From the NCBI RefSeq assembly GCF_003073045.1, contig NC_037594.1:34172338-34236337 (forward strand): 64,000 bases of DNA, written 5' to 3'. The notes under the pieces are model-generated. The model worked only from the letters and a program-made list of their open reading frames with translations, ran no database searches and was not told where the DNA came from. Origin of the DNA: Pomacea canaliculata. Its lineage: Eukaryota; Mollusca; Gastropoda; Architaenioglossa; Ampullariidae. A program made the translations under genes and the position numbers. Below, piece after piece: positions 12,601 through 26,055 of this stretch; position 1 is the first letter of the stretch, and every line of letters begins with the position of its first letter.

Positions 12601-15600
12601 CCACTTGCACTCAAGGACGCCCCTAGATGCTGAATGTTGCATGTCCATTCTGCCACTGCCACCCGTGACATCTTGTTTTCTGCAGTCTTTGTCAGCAGCG
12701 ACTTTGTGCGCATACGCTTCATCCTGGATCCTGGCAAACCTCGTCTCCGACCTCACGAGAAGACAACTTAAGAAGGCGTCGGGCTTGTTTGCTTCCCTGC
12801 TGTACCTGTGTTGCCTGAGTACCACGTGGTCACGTGAAACCGAAGCAGTGTCCGGTAATGTCATGACTAAAGAAGGTCAAAGTAATGTCACCGTTAGGAT
12901 CACAGATGGGTACAACCAGCCCGCATCTCCAAACAATCAACCTGTACTCAATTCTTCTTCTACATTAAACATAGTATTATCCTTTCTTGATTCAGGACTG
13001 GCAACACTCATCTTACTAGCGACATCTGTAATTCTTCCCCTCTCTCTTTCCCTGATCAGTCAGTACCCAGCGCTTAGACAGATGTTTCAGAAAACAAGAG
13101 AAGCACTAAAAGAAAGACAACACGTGAAGTGCAAAAGCCATTCGGCTAACAATGAAAAGAAAGGTGAACACCGTTCCAGATTTGTTTTTTTTAACCTTCT
13201 GCAAGCGATCGCCATGTTGGTCTCTTTCTGTGGCTTGGGTTTAGTCCTGGTGGCTTTTACTTTGCCTTGGGTAACAGTGATCACCAAGGCTGCTCCAGGA
13301 TTCAGCTCTGTCGTGCACCACCTAAGAAGCTTGTCGACACAGCTAGAGGGTAACATGGCTGCCATGGATGCTCTTTTTAAACTACCCATCTGTTCTAGGG
13401 ACAAAGTACGCATTCTCTCTTCCGAACTGACCCAATCCCATAAATCAATGGCCGGGATCCGTGTAGAAGAAATCGCCAGTTACTGCCAGTCTTATGTCTG
13501 CAAGAACACATCACACACGGTCTCGAGCCAGAGGCGAGAAAACGAAAGCCACAGAAATTTGTGCACCAAATTTTGTTCTACGTTGGCGTTCTTTCAAGAT
13601 AAACTAGAATACAGCCCTTCGCTTCACGATCCTTTGGCTCGTACGGTGAAAGGCGACAACAAGTCTCAAGAAACGTATCTGAAGACCGTGATTCAAGAAG
13701 AAAAGGATCGGATTCTTCACGAATTTTCGCCTGGAAGCACGAGGAGCGAGCTTCGGAAGTGGCTGCGTTCGGACGACCAGACAGCCAAGAAAAACGTGTC
13801 TGCTGCTCTCGTTCCAGGAAGAGGTCACAAGTTTGGCGCCAATCATGGCAATGGCAGAGCTAGTCCTCAAGAGCGAGGGCAGGTGAGAAAACGTCGGCAG
13901 GTTGAATATTCGACCTGTATGCATACCCTGTGCATAATTCGAAGTGTCAGCTTACTGGGACTTATGTTTCCTGTGATGGGTTGGATGTTCAAGGCCTCAT
14001 TCCTGACAGTCAATGCTCTCTTGGTGTTACTCAAGATAGTGATCAAAGCCGAGGAGTTGTCTACCGCCATCAGCGACTTCAGGGTCCTAATGGACTCGTT
14101 AGCACTGTACCTGGAACACAGCCAGGAGGAGCGGACGGTGCACTTCTCCGTCACTAACTACAGTCTGGTGAGTCAAATTTGTTGCTTGCTTCATGCTTTC
14201 TTTGGGTAACATCCTGCATATGAGAACGATCGTGTGTGATCGATTCTTTTCTATGCTTGCAAAGCTTTCTTCCAGATATGAAATCACTTTCAAGTCCCAT
14301 TTAACTCAAGGGTTTAGCTCCATTGGATATATTTCCTAGTGAAATTTCTTTCTTCTGCATAAATGTTCACACAAGTAATGAGTAGGACTTTCTTTCGATG
14401 TTAAGGAAATCTGTCAAACGATACCGTGGTTCATTCATAATTTGGTACATTTCAGGTTTACCTCGCCTACCCGGCATTATTAACGGGTTGTATTGGGATT
14501 CTGACTGCCTTCTGGCACAGGAGGAGGATCCCGGACTATCGACATCGTCGTTCTGCGTATGCTGTTGTCTTGCCACTGCTGGTGCTCAACGTTCTCGGTG
14601 CGGCTGTCGCAGTGTTCTGGACGCACATCGTATGTATAGACGTGACATGTGAAAAATCTTACTATTATTGTTGTTGCTGCAACTGATGATGTTACTTTGA
14701 ATCAGTGTGGCTGGATTTCAAAGTAAAATGTGACCACGATTCGAGGTTAGCCCCGACCTGTGACTACTAAACGTTCCCTCCCCACACAGCAAATCGGTTT
14801 TGAGTTAACAGCAAACATAGCATGCGCGGGAATGAGAGAGTTCGGGTCTTAGATACGGTGAACCACTTACAGGTGACAGTGTTAAACTCGTTACCTTTTT
14901 CTTCTTCTTAAAAGACACCTAGTGGTAGTTCTCGATTCATGTTGCAGGTTGAATCTTTGGTTGATTTCGTCCCCCTGGTTCATGTGACAGTTTCTCTCGA
15001 GTCGGGTGGCCGGACTTTGCTGGCGGCTTTCGCCTGTGGCGCCTGCTCGTGCTTTATATTCTTGATCTCGGCCATCGGGCACGCTAGGCTGTCGAATTTG
15101 CAGAAGCAGGACGCCGATCTCCTGCTTGACCATCAGCAATGTTCAAAGCTAGAAAGTGCACATAACCAGGACAGCTCTCATCCTCTGCCGAGAGGCGAAA
15201 GTTCAGAGTTAACACAAGCTGAACCTGCCAGTGGACGCAGCCAAGACATTGAAATAATTTCCTTTCCCCAGTCGTCTTGTTCAGATGGTTGGTATCTAGG
15301 TCATATAGGGGACCTAGGGGATTCTTATCTTGCAGCCACAGACCCTCACAAACTCTCTCACCCTATAGAAGACACAAGGCTATCATCATCCCAAACATCT
15401 GAACAGCTGGACTGCCCCAGTTTTCGCAGTGACATCACTGGGGTGCGTATCAAGAAAGGCTCCGGATTGTTGACAAACTGCTATGGCCGTCTTTCCAGTT
15501 CTGTGATGAACTTTCACCGCAAGAAGAAGATCGACCGCCGCCGTTGGAGATGTGACGCCACAGAAGCAAGTCGCCCCCTGCCGTCTGGTTGTCGTCCCTG

Positions 15601-16586
15601 GCTTCTGGCCGTGCTCTTGGCGTGTGGAGGATGCAGCTTGATGGTGGCCTGCATGCTCATCTCTGTCTTTCACGTGAGCATCGACCTACACAAAGACTTC
15701 CAAGTCCTGTTGTAAGAAAACCTTTGTTTTATTTTTCAATGCAGAAACTAGTACTAAGTTCATTTCCTGTCTATAAATAATTGAATGGAGGGAGGAGAAA
15801 ACACGACAATGTAAATTTGGAATTTTGAGTGACAATAATTTTATTTAAGCAAAGCCCTCGGAAAATGTCACAAGGAGTTATTTTCAATGTTAATTATTTT
15901 GAATTTTTTTCTGAAATTTGATGCAGGGCGCGCCTTGAGCAAAGTGGCAAGGCCGTTGAGTTAGGCCGCCATGTTTTGAGTCAAGAGGACCTCACGTGTG
16001 ACGTCATAGAAGCCATTGCCCGCGAGGTCCTGCTTCATTACCTCAGCACGCTACGGGAGATCGACTTCCAGCCGCTCACGCACGCGATAAAGGATCTAGA
16101 AGCCAAGATAAAGGTGAGTATTTGTGAGACTATATAGCTACCAGTCTCCTCAGGCAGTGCACCATAACAACACGTCTACCTCAGGTACTCGAAGAAAAAT
16201 GGTCTTGCTCTCTGTCCTACTGTTTCCAGAACGACGTGGACACAACCCTCCCTTTCATCACCGCTCCGTGTCTCGTTAGTCTGGCAACGGCCTCCATCTT
16301 GGTCGTGTATGGCGCTGCGGCAGCCAAGCTTCTGAGTCCGAGGTCGCGATCGTTCCTGCCGATGTCAGCAGCCGCCTCCGGCACTCGGCGTCTGGCGCTG
16401 CTGTCGTTGACGTGGTTTTTACACGCATCCCTCGCCCTCACCGGACCTGTTGCAAACGCTGCCACCCCGGATGTAGTCGACCTGCATGTGTACCTGACCC
16501 CTGGATTTGGCCTGGTGATTGCCGCCCATGTGACAGTGTTGCTGAGTAAGGTCTTGGTTGTGAATATTTATATACTTGTAGAATAA
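9694..16586 (+). CDS. Large multi-pass membrane protein of unrecognised family, ten exons, about 1437 residues
   Basis: Exons: 9694-9705, 10009-10239, 10419-10591, 11047-11579, 12033-12204, 12457-14167, 14456-14629, 14948-15711, 15927-16113, 16230-16586. All junctions are GT-AG and all phases agree, giving one continuous frame, which is strong support. The product begins with a short soluble Cys-containing region of about 80 residues. It then has about 14-16 hydrophobic segments, in exons 3-6, the end of exon 6, 7, 8 and 10. A long polar loop in exon 6 carries several cysteines, N-glycosylation sequons and a basic Arg-Lys-Arg-Arg that could be a furin-type site. Exon 8 holds a Ser-rich loop. 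Weakest points: the 12-nt first exon, the exon 4 donor, and whether the frame truly ends at 16586 or splices on at CTGA|GTAAGG near 16545. I considered DC-STAMP-like, prominin, STRA6 and otopetrin families and saw none of their signatures. Function unknown. Confidence 0.7.
11668..11844. mobile_element. hAT-type MITE, 177 bp, with 8-bp target duplication
   Basis: The ends are inverted: CCGCGGTTCTCAAAC on the left, and the right end read backwards begins CAGCGGTTCTCAACC. This is the well-known hAT (Charlie/SPIN-like) terminus. The flanks CTTTACGA (11660-11667) and CTTTACTA (11845-11852) form an 8-bp target duplication with one mismatch. GGGGGGCG tracts lie inside both ends. It carries no coding sequence and sits in an intron of the multi-pass membrane protein gene. 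Confidence 0.85.
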
Positions 16587-19500
16587 CCTGACAAGCAATG
16601 CCCCTAAAGGCCTAATGCTGTCACAAAAGATCCCCTTAACATAGGAGTCAGACCAGACACGTTTTCAGGATAAGGTTGCTGAAAACAGCTATAATTTCAC
16701 TGTTCAGAATCATTTGTCTCTCTACAATCTTAGGAGGCTATTATCCCCAGAATGCGAACTATCAAAATATTTAATTGCGGATGGTGGGGTGACACCAAAA
16801 TTTCCTTGAAGGCAAAAGCAAAGGAATGCTTGTCTAATTGCTTACTGGCACACAAAGAAAGGGTAGCATTTTTCCTGCAAACATTTAACGAAAACACACA
16901 CAAGGGGTTCTTTTCTTGCTTCCTTTAATGCATACCTTATATGAATGTATACCATCCATTGAATTGTGAAGAAAAAAAAACACCTGAATTTTGCTTTCGT
17001 CTATGATCTTTTTCCCTGCAACGGTTTTCGGCAAAGCATGAGAGATTATTAATTTCAAAAAGTTTTCAGAAATATTTGTATTTTTCAGGTGCTCTTGAAC
17101 TGCGCATTGCAAAGTTTTCTCCCCTGATCTGAGGACTAGCAACTCAAGCAGGACAGCACTGATAAAATTATTTTTAGACTGGAGAAGTTTATTTTATGCT
17201 GAAGGAGAGGAAACCCTTTTATTCTTCAAGATCACTTTAAACCTTAATGGCCTATTGATGTTTCTACAGCTAGAAAACTGCAATTGTCATTATTCAGATG
17301 ATTATGCATGGTTTACTTTTTATACTTCAAGGGAACAAAAATGCCAGATTTAGCAGCTCAGAAAGTGTGGATAGATTAATACCTTTTTTTAACTGCATTT
17401 GTAAAATACATTCACTCTCCACTCCTTTTCAGATCTGTTTACAAGTGGCCAGGTCGTTTTTTTTTTTTTGCAGGCGAGTTGTACAAATGAACAGATGAAA
17501 CCTATTGTTATGGATCATACAGTAATTAAATGATAAAGTTGTGAGTTTTGCAGCTATGGACTATTTGCTTTCACACACATCAGGATGCAAGAGGAGGGAC
17601 AAAAAAGACAAAAGAAAAAATAAAAAGGTCATCCCTGAAGATTTTTGAAGCATATCTAGTTTACAAAGTACCCTTGAAAACTGCACTCTGGTGTGAAATT
17701 GATTGGCACTTTACAATCCAACTAGGCATTTAAGTGTGCATATACACCCACCCAAACACAAACACCAAAATACACATTCTCAGAAACTTTTAATTGAGAC
17801 ATAAAAATTCCCTTAACAACATGACATCAGTTCATATGGTGTGCCACATCCACTTTAATCCTGCAACTTCTTTCAGTCTATCATTTGTTTGACCCGTTAT
17901 TTTCATTCTTCTCTCTTGCTCACACACAAAGAGAAAATATCAAATAAGTAATACACTTCCTTTTACAATACTACTTGAACTGTGTCATGTGGAGATATTT
18001 TTATAGAAAAACTACAGACAAACTCTCAAACAAAGTAACTTTGAGTATTTTTAAAATGTTAGTTAAAGATAAGAAAGGTCTTCAGCTCAAAAAGGAAGTA
18101 TAATGGAGAACTTTAAAACATTGGATGGAGAAGAGAGAATGGTCCGTCACCGAAGGACTACCAGCAGGGCAAAAAATGAGAGAAAAAAAGAGAAAGGACT
18201 GAAAGGTAGATTCAACAGTGGATACAGGTCTATGATCCTACAACCACCATATATGGTGTTGATATTTAAGATAATGGTGTAAAAGCAGGGGAGGTGTGTG
18301 CGTGTGTGATGCTAATATTCACAAATGCTACATGAAGTGCATGTGTATATATATGTCTCTATAAAATTTGAGAAAAACTGGTCTTGACATTACTCATTAC
18401 TGGATTGTATGTACAGCAGTTTTAAGATCTGTAGGCATTTTCTTAAATACACCTTTGCTGAAGCTATGCCCTTAAAGTAATAAAGAATCAAGCAATCTGA
18501 CACATACTGAAATGCTTACTTCTTAATCTGAGTTCCATTGTAGATTTTCATTTGCACTAGTTGAATTCTGCATTTGTTCCATTTAGTTTATGTCGTTTGG
18601 TGAACATAATCTCAAATACTGTCCATGTTGGGATATAAAATAATGATGTTGCTGTACATCTTACATCTTCGTACTATCGAAAGTTAACTGTATCTTTATT
18701 TTACACACTACAGTTTATGAAAATGTAAATGATGATGGCTGCTGTTGTTCCCCTTGAAATGGGCTCAGGCCTACTCAATAAAAATTGAAATCCTGAAAAA
18801 AGACCAACCCTTTGTAATGGACATAGATGTGTTTTTCGACAGATTATGCAGTCTCTTAACACTAGTCTGTGGGACAATCTAAAGATACCTACATGAGTGT
18901 ACACAAGGACACAGTTTCTAGAGAGGTAGTGAGAGAGAGTGTGTCGCAATTAATTTTTATATGTGTGCGCGCGCGATTGTGCTCATGGGAAGTCTTATAT
19001 CTTATGTTAATAAAAGTTGGCAGGGCCAATAAAGACAGAGTCGTCTTTTATTTTGTGGAGTGAAAAGAGCATGTAGATGTCAGCGCATGCACGAAAGTAA
19101 GGGGGTGCACTTTTGAATAGGTAAACTTCATATGGACAGCAAAAATTTCCAGCATGTTGAATGTTTGCTTTGCTGTTTCATTTTACACCACACTGATGAA
19201 AAGATTAGATTACTTAATATCTGAAGGTGCTTTCTCCCTCTGGAAATTGTGACAATTTTCTACATTGACCATAAAGTATACATAACTTCTCCAAAGCAAA
19301 AAATGCAAAGGTAGAGGGAAAAAGGAGAAAAAAACCCAACCTATAATTAATCATAAACTCAAGGACTAAATGCTAGGCCTGTCAGATCCAAAAAAAAGAG
19401 GAAATTAGAATTAATGCTTATGAGACAGAAAGCTGATTGATACATGTTTATACAAAAGTACTCCTTCAAAATGACAAGACCCTAGTGCTGTTTAGAATAA

Positions 19501-19786
19501 TTATCAGGCATAAAGATCAGAACTTACAACCACCATTAAAATGCCACTGCCCTTGAGCAGTTTCCTCCACATCCCCTCCAAACATAAGCAAAATAACCCC
19601 AATTAATCAGAAAGATGAAGACAAAAAATGACTCCAGTTGTGACAGATCCATGCATGCATCATTAAAATGCTGTAATCAGCATATCCACCATGGCTTAAC
19701 ATTACCCATGTAGTGTTCCTCTCCATGATATCACAGAACTGCCATATATTTTTTCGCAACCGAAGCTGCCAAATATTCCTCATGCA
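16587..19786. other. AT-rich convergent intergenic region, no gene seen
   Basis: Lies between the 3' ends of the multi-pass gene (plus) and NSMCE4A (minus) and must hold both 3' untranslated regions. It contains T runs (about 17457-17470), short CA and GA runs, and no frame with family resemblance. TTTATT at 19787-19792, which reads AATAAA on the minus strand, lies just after the NSMCE4A stop. Confidence 0.5.
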
Positions 19787-19794
19787 TTTATTTT

Positions 19795-22700
19795 TCAAGA
19801 AGAAGAGGACGCCGCTCCATTTTGTTCTGCTACTGGTGCTCGGCTTTTGATGAGAGGTTGTGTAATTTTAAAAGTCTTGATGATTTCCTGCATAGAAAAG
19901 ATTGTGATGTTGAATGAAAAACCCTACTTCTAATTGTCACATATGCCTAATATCAATTTGGTCTCAAACAAAAACATGCAATTCTGCCCATCGTTATAAT
20001 GACAAAGTGCATAATACGATGATTAAACAGCTGACCAGTAATGAAAATTTGACTCACCTTCCATTCCTTGGGTGTGATAGCAACCACCATCTGTTGTCGA
20101 GCAGCATTTTCTGCTGGCTCTCTATCATGCCGGCTCTCATTTTCTCTATCCAGTGGCTCTGTAGATAAATATTCCACTTCATGCAAGGTACAGCATTGAA
20201 AAAAAAAAAACAAAAAAAATCTATTTGCAATGAAAAAAAAAAAGTGGAAACGAGGCATCCAGTATACTGCTACTGCCAAATGTATTCATTTTCCCTCTTG
20301 CTTTTTCACACACTTGTCTCAGGATTTCCAAGCTTTTTAAGTAAAGTATATTTAGAAGCTACAGAAAGTTAACTCTTAATATAACACTCGGAAAGGCTAT
20401 TGGAGATGTCTGAGAGAAACTGCCTTGTCATAAAATAATGATATATAAATAGCTTTGTTTTTGCATGGTTTGTGTTTCAATTATAGTTCTGATTTGTTCT
20501 GTTAGCACTTTTGATTCTTTGTATTTTTTTAATAATTTTGTGCATACCCGAGTATCTGAATGACTTACTTTGTGACACTGCTCAAGAGTTCGAATTGTTT
20601 TTTAAACAACTGTCAAAAATCCAATGCTTACATCATTATCCACAATCTCTGCTGTCATTATTTAGGACTATGCCAGGAAATGTTTGCAAAGCATGCCCTT
20701 TATAAGAGATCAACAAAATTAAACCCTTTGGAATGGAGGAAAATGTTTTTGTCTGCTAAAAGCAATTTTCTACTTAAAATTAGCTTCACACAGATTTTAG
20801 TTCCCTTCTATCACAATTTATAAGTGAAAACACACAATATATATATACCTATAACAGGTAGCCCATCTTCATCCAGAAAGATCTTGATGAACCCATCCTA
20901 TTGACAGATACAAAAACAAAGGATTCAAGTCTTTTACTTGTTGGAAATCTCCAAAATAATAATACTGCTATATCACAACAGTTATCTCAAAATGCATTCA
21001 GCCTGAGTAGAAGGTGATCTAAAGGTAGTAAGTACATTAAGTCTACTGTTGGTAACAAAAGACGTTTACACCTAACCGCAAGTAAAAAAGGGGTATGAGT
21101 GGGAAGAGGGGATTGATTTTCTCTGTCTGAAACAGGGAAGGGGGAAAAATCCCACAAACATACAAATGTTGGAGGGAAACAACTAGAAATCAAATAAGGG
21201 ATTAGTTTCTTCCATATTCTTGGTACTGTTGACTGTGCATGGGCGTTTGCATGTTTGTCTGTCCCTGTCATCCAGTTTCACTCCCTGGTGCTCTTTTGTA
21301 CAGTGCATCAAGCTCGCCTAAGTGTGGGGTGAATGTGCTATACAAATCCTATTATATAAGAAAATTTACAGAGTCTCTATCTTGCCTAGGTTTGTTTTTA
21401 GATTTAGAAAACTTAGCATACCTTGCTGTTGTCTAGATATTTTCGTAGTAGTGTGCTGGTCAGTTATTTCATAACAACAGTATAAACACATTATCAAAAG
21501 TACCTTTTTAATTTAAACCTTGAATTAAAAAAAAAAATCAATGTGCATCTTTTGATTATTAATGTCAGAATAAGTGAAAAAAAAATACATATACAGATAC
21601 ATGCATATTGTCTCCCCAAATCGCCCATTTCTCTCTCATGCACAGAAACATATATGAATACATCTGCAGAGAGCCCAGTATCTTTTCTCCACTTACTCTA
21701 GCTAAAAAGGAGACATAGAAGATGTTTTCAACTGTCTGTCCAAATGAATGTGGATTTACCACAAACTCAAAATAGCAGATCGGACTTTCTGAAACATAAA
21801 TATGCATACACGTACACAGCCAATGTATATATATCGCACAGTGACAATTTACAAAGCCTACCGAACACCATACATTCAGATATATGGATCACAAGGCATT
21901 TTCTTAAAAATGCCCTTCTTATCCAAAGGGATAATCAACTTTTAGAAAAGAAATGAATACTTAGAGGAAGTTCCATAACACTGACATAAGAATTACAAAC
22001 AGACTGGGGCAAAGAACTTTAAATGTGTCTAGCTGAAGTATAGTGGTCAAGAAACCTACAAGCACATTATGGTCTCAACAAATGTTGTTATAAAGGCAGG
22101 CTGGCCACAAGCAGCTTTGAGCTTAATGTCAACTAGCATCTAATAATTTAACTTAAAATACTTTTCTCAACAACTGAATACTTTAATAATCAACAGTTTT
22201 AAAAAATGTGGAATATGAAGCGTGACATTCATTTAGAAAAATATACAAGACTTAGGGGTCACTTAATTAACTTATTAAAAGTACTTACTCTCATTTAAGT
22301 TCTCATATAGATTCCAGAGATTCTTTAATATTTCTTCAACTTCTTCTGTTGTGGCCTCTCTTTTCTCACTGAAAGACTTCAACTGCAAACACAGGCAACC
22401 TCTATTAACACATTAACATACAAGATAGTATGTCATCTCAATAAAGTATGTGGGGTTGCATAACCAATCCTCATGTGTTGCAAAGAGATTAACTTTTGGA
22501 TTGTATGTAACACAGTATAATTAGCCATCAGAATCAGCTATAGATAAGGTTGTCTAAAACTGGCTAAAAGTTTTATATGCAAGACATAATTTACATGAAA
22601 CAACATATATTTATTTATGATGAGATAGCACAAAAAGTGCATGCTATAGGTTATTCTGATGTAAACTGGCAAGGTGTTAGTTGTCATTACAATCCATTTA

Positions 22701-25700
22701 CTTTTTGACAACTGGTAGAGAATTCTGATGTCTGTATGTTTCTTTAGAGGCACCCTCTTTTTTCTACAACATATATTTTGACTCCCGTTACTTAATAAGT
22801 GCGCGCACACACACATGTATGCAGTAAACCATGCACAAAATTATTAAAAGACTAAAATATTGATTGTTAAAAGAAAGCCTTAAATATGAGTAAAATTCTC
22901 CATTTTATATAATTCTTACATGTATAACATCAACATTCTTCTTTGTCGTTGGAAAGAACCAAAACTCAAGCTCCTATGACATCACAGGTCCAGGTTTGTT
23001 GTTCTTAATGCCATGTTCTTGATATCATATGGCTGTTTTTTTTTTTAAATGAATGATGTGTTTTTCGGTGCTAATGTGCTTTAACAAGAAACTTATTTTC
23101 ACTATTATTTTTGTACTACCAAAAGTTCCTTACCTCCTTCAGCTCTGTTGTTTTCCCTGGTTCAGTGTCTTTCTTCCCTCTACGTTCTCGAGTAACTGTT
23201 TTCTTCACTACTTCTCCACGTTCAAATGATCCACACCTTCACACATAATCCATAGTCCCCGTGGATACAACACTAAAATTTTCTAATATAAAACATTTAT
23301 CACACTAGAGGATAAATTTCATGAGCAAAGAAAATATGTCATTACATGAAGTGTAGAGGTGGTGACTTTTTCAGGAACCGCTGTGCAAAACTACCGAGCT
23401 CTTTCCATCCTTGTTTTGTCAAGCTTCTTCCATCATGCACTCCAAGATTCTCATCAACAAAGGTTTTCTGAGAATGGAAACCAAACACACACAACCACAC
23501 TTACAATATTCTATTGTATTTTTCTTCTCAAATTTATGGAGTCTAAAAATTCAAAATTACAGCAGCAAAAGGTAAGCAGATTTTTTTTTTAAAATTGCTA
23601 TTGCTGGCCATCAACAACAGCAGACAAAATTTTCGATTGCTGTCTTTTAATGTAATAGTGACTATCAATTACAGTTGCCATACAGCCAAGGACACTATTT
23701 GTGCAGTGAATGTTTTGGGTTTTTTTAATACAAGATGGAATCCCTCACAACTTGGAAGCTTCACTGAATAAGGGCAGTTTTGGGTCTATGACCAAGGAAC
23801 CATGTAAATGTATCAACAACCAGACAACATGTATTGTACTCCACTTATGACAGGATGCATTGGTATGTTTTAAATTAATAATAGCTTACCAGCTTTTCAG
23901 AAAACTCTGAAGGCTGAAATTTAACAAACTCTAATGTGAATGCTTGGGCTTTCTGTCTGCCTGCATCTGCTATTAATGCTAGAATGTGAGAGTCTAGCGC
24001 AGCCTCTCTTGGGTTAAGAACTGTAAAGAATTGAAAAAAAAGCATTCTCTTATTACCTTTCAAGTTCAAATTAACAGAAAGACTTTCATATTTTTATGGT
24101 ACAAAATGAGAATTCCCTTTGCTCTAATTAACAGCCAGCAGACAAAATTTAATTTTGTTAATTATTAACCCCTGCCAGTCACAATTATACATACCTCGCA
24201 TAAACCTTTGATTTTGCTCCTCGAGAATCTGGTTCAAAACATCTGATTCTGGATTGGTCAGCTCCTGCCGATTTTCTAGTTTAAAGAGCAAAACAGACAA
24301 TTTTAAGGAACAAAATGCCATTAAACCTGATATCTCCCAAATTTTGTTCAGTAAATTTGTTTTTATGGTAAAACTTGTTATTTGGAGTCCCCAGAACACA
24401 TAAAAAAGATCAGGAAAGCAGTTTTTTAATTTTTGTTTGTTTAGATACAACCTGCCCTATAAAGATGACACCGGGATGATGTGAGAGAAAAGAACCTCTT
24501 TGCAATATGAGAGCAATGTAGTGTTCATAAGTTTAAAAAACGTATAAGGAGAATCATAGTCCAAATCATAACATTATGTATCATGACATGGCTTAAAACA
24601 TCTGAGGCAGAGGGATGTATTGCACTTTTGATTAAAAAGGCCGGCTATCCCTGCAGGGCACACTCAAACTGTTGACACTGACAGCTGCATTAATTGCTCT
24701 TCCAGCTACTTTTCCTATCCCCTTCCAGGCTGAAAAAAACATTTAAAAAAAAATAACACAGCAGGTTTGTGACAAAGAGTTGCATTGGAGTATGTTGGCC
24801 TAAAGTTTCTCATATTATTATCTGAATGGCCTGTCCATTCAGTACAAATGTCGTTGGGAAGGCCGGATTTTTCTGCAGTATTCAGGACGATGAAGAACGC
24901 TTGTTGTTCCTAGGATGTTTCACAGGAGGCACTGAGCTTGTAGATGTTTGCCATATACAAATAAGAGAAAATCTTAGATTTCTGATGCCACAAAGGAATT
25001 TTTTTGGTGTTATTGTAAGATTTTTATTCTCTTCTGGTTCAGCATCATCATGATGCTGTCCATTCCCAGCAAAGTCCTGGCAAGGGTAATGCAAGACAGA
25101 CTAGTGCATACTATAGGTTATTCTAGACACTAGATAAGAGACTGAGACCAGGACAAGCAGGGTTTCGTAAGGTCATGGACTGACCACATCGCCACCCTCC
25201 GTATCATCAAGCAGTCTATTGAATGGCAATTCTCCCACTATTTAACTTTTGTGGCATTTCAGGAGGCATTTGACAGTGTAGACAAGGACGTCATCTGGAG
25301 GTTTATGAACCGCTATGGTATTCTGCCTAAGCTCATAAACATTATCGAGGGGTTGTACAAAGACTTATCCTGCCAAGTTATCCACACTGGCAAACTCAAT
25401 TAAACCTTTCATCATGAAGACTTACATAAGACAGGGTTGCATATTTTCCTGATAGTCATAGACTGGATTATGCGTAACACAACCCAAGACACCACCAGTA
25501 TCCAGTGTAACTTCATCAAACAGATAAAGGACGTAGTCTTTGCAGATAGTATTAGTTTTATATCTCATCGGCAACAGCATACACAAACCAAACTGAATAG
25601 GCTATCCGCTATCGGACGAAGCGGAGAACATTAGCCTAAAAATCAACAAAAAGACTGAAGTAATGCGAATCAACAAGCAGAAACTCCCAATCCAACTTCA

Positions 25701-26055
25701 AGGAAAGAACATTAAGGACGCCTTCGATTGTTTAAAATGTAGGAAAATTAAAAATTAAAAAAAATCATTAACCAAGTTTGAAATTTAAAGTGATTTACAA
25801 ATTCTTCGAGGACACTCTTTCGAGGTGTGAAAATTAAAAATCGTTGGCGCATGCTATTAACGGTCCCTCTTGAAAATTAATTTTTGTCATTGACATACCA
25901 AGGAGAGCACCAATTGCGGCGTATGATTCTTGTCGTATAGTACGTCTTTCACTTTCTGACTGATGTCTCGTTGTTCGCTTGACAATTTCCTCGAGCTGTT
26001 CCAAAGGAAAGTCTTCGTCTTCTACATCTGTTGCAACAGTTCTCTTACCCGCCAT
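19795..26055 (-). CDS. NSMCE4A: SMC5/6 complex kleisin subunit NSE4 (NSMCE4A), ten coding exons, 340 residues
   Basis: Minus-strand exons in order: 26055-25899, 24275-24195, 24020-23890, 23467-23346, 23236-23134, 22382-22289, 21788-21697, 20897-20849, 20158-20058, 19887-19795. All are GT-AG with matching phases. Family hallmarks are plain. The ARREAVLD-like helix appears as [13 protein letters not shown] (about 83-95). The F-M-x-G-S-F motif appears as FMCGSF (about 162-167). The C-terminal winged helix contains [10 protein letters not shown] and [17 protein letters not shown] (to residue 260), then DGFIKI, and ends with [11 protein letters not shown]. In this family Nse4 bridges the Smc5 and Smc6 heads and binds the MAGE-type Nse3, acting in nuclear DNA repair and chromosome segregation. 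The C-terminal tail is short and Ser-rich. Length is slightly below the human protein (about 385). Intron 1 holds a LINE fragment on the opposite strand. Confidence 0.95.
25045..25735 (+). mobile_element. Degenerate non-LTR (LINE) reverse transcriptase fragment
   Basis: Plus-strand translation shows reverse-transcriptase pieces in order: [12 protein letters not shown], then [16 protein letters not shown], then [18 protein letters not shown], then [25 protein letters not shown] and [13 protein letters not shown]. The catalytic F-A-D-D is changed to F-A-D-S, and there are several stops and frame breaks. The 5' part and the endonuclease are missing. It ends in an A-rich ATTAAAAATTAAA stretch. 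It lies antisense in NSMCE4A intron 1. The clade (CR1/RTE/Jockey-like) cannot be fixed by eye. Confidence 0.8.

Noticed and set aside
9694-16586. Assignment of the multi-pass gene to DC-STAMP-like, prominin, STRA6 or otopetrin families
   Set aside because: None of the motifs I know for these families can be seen in the translated exons.
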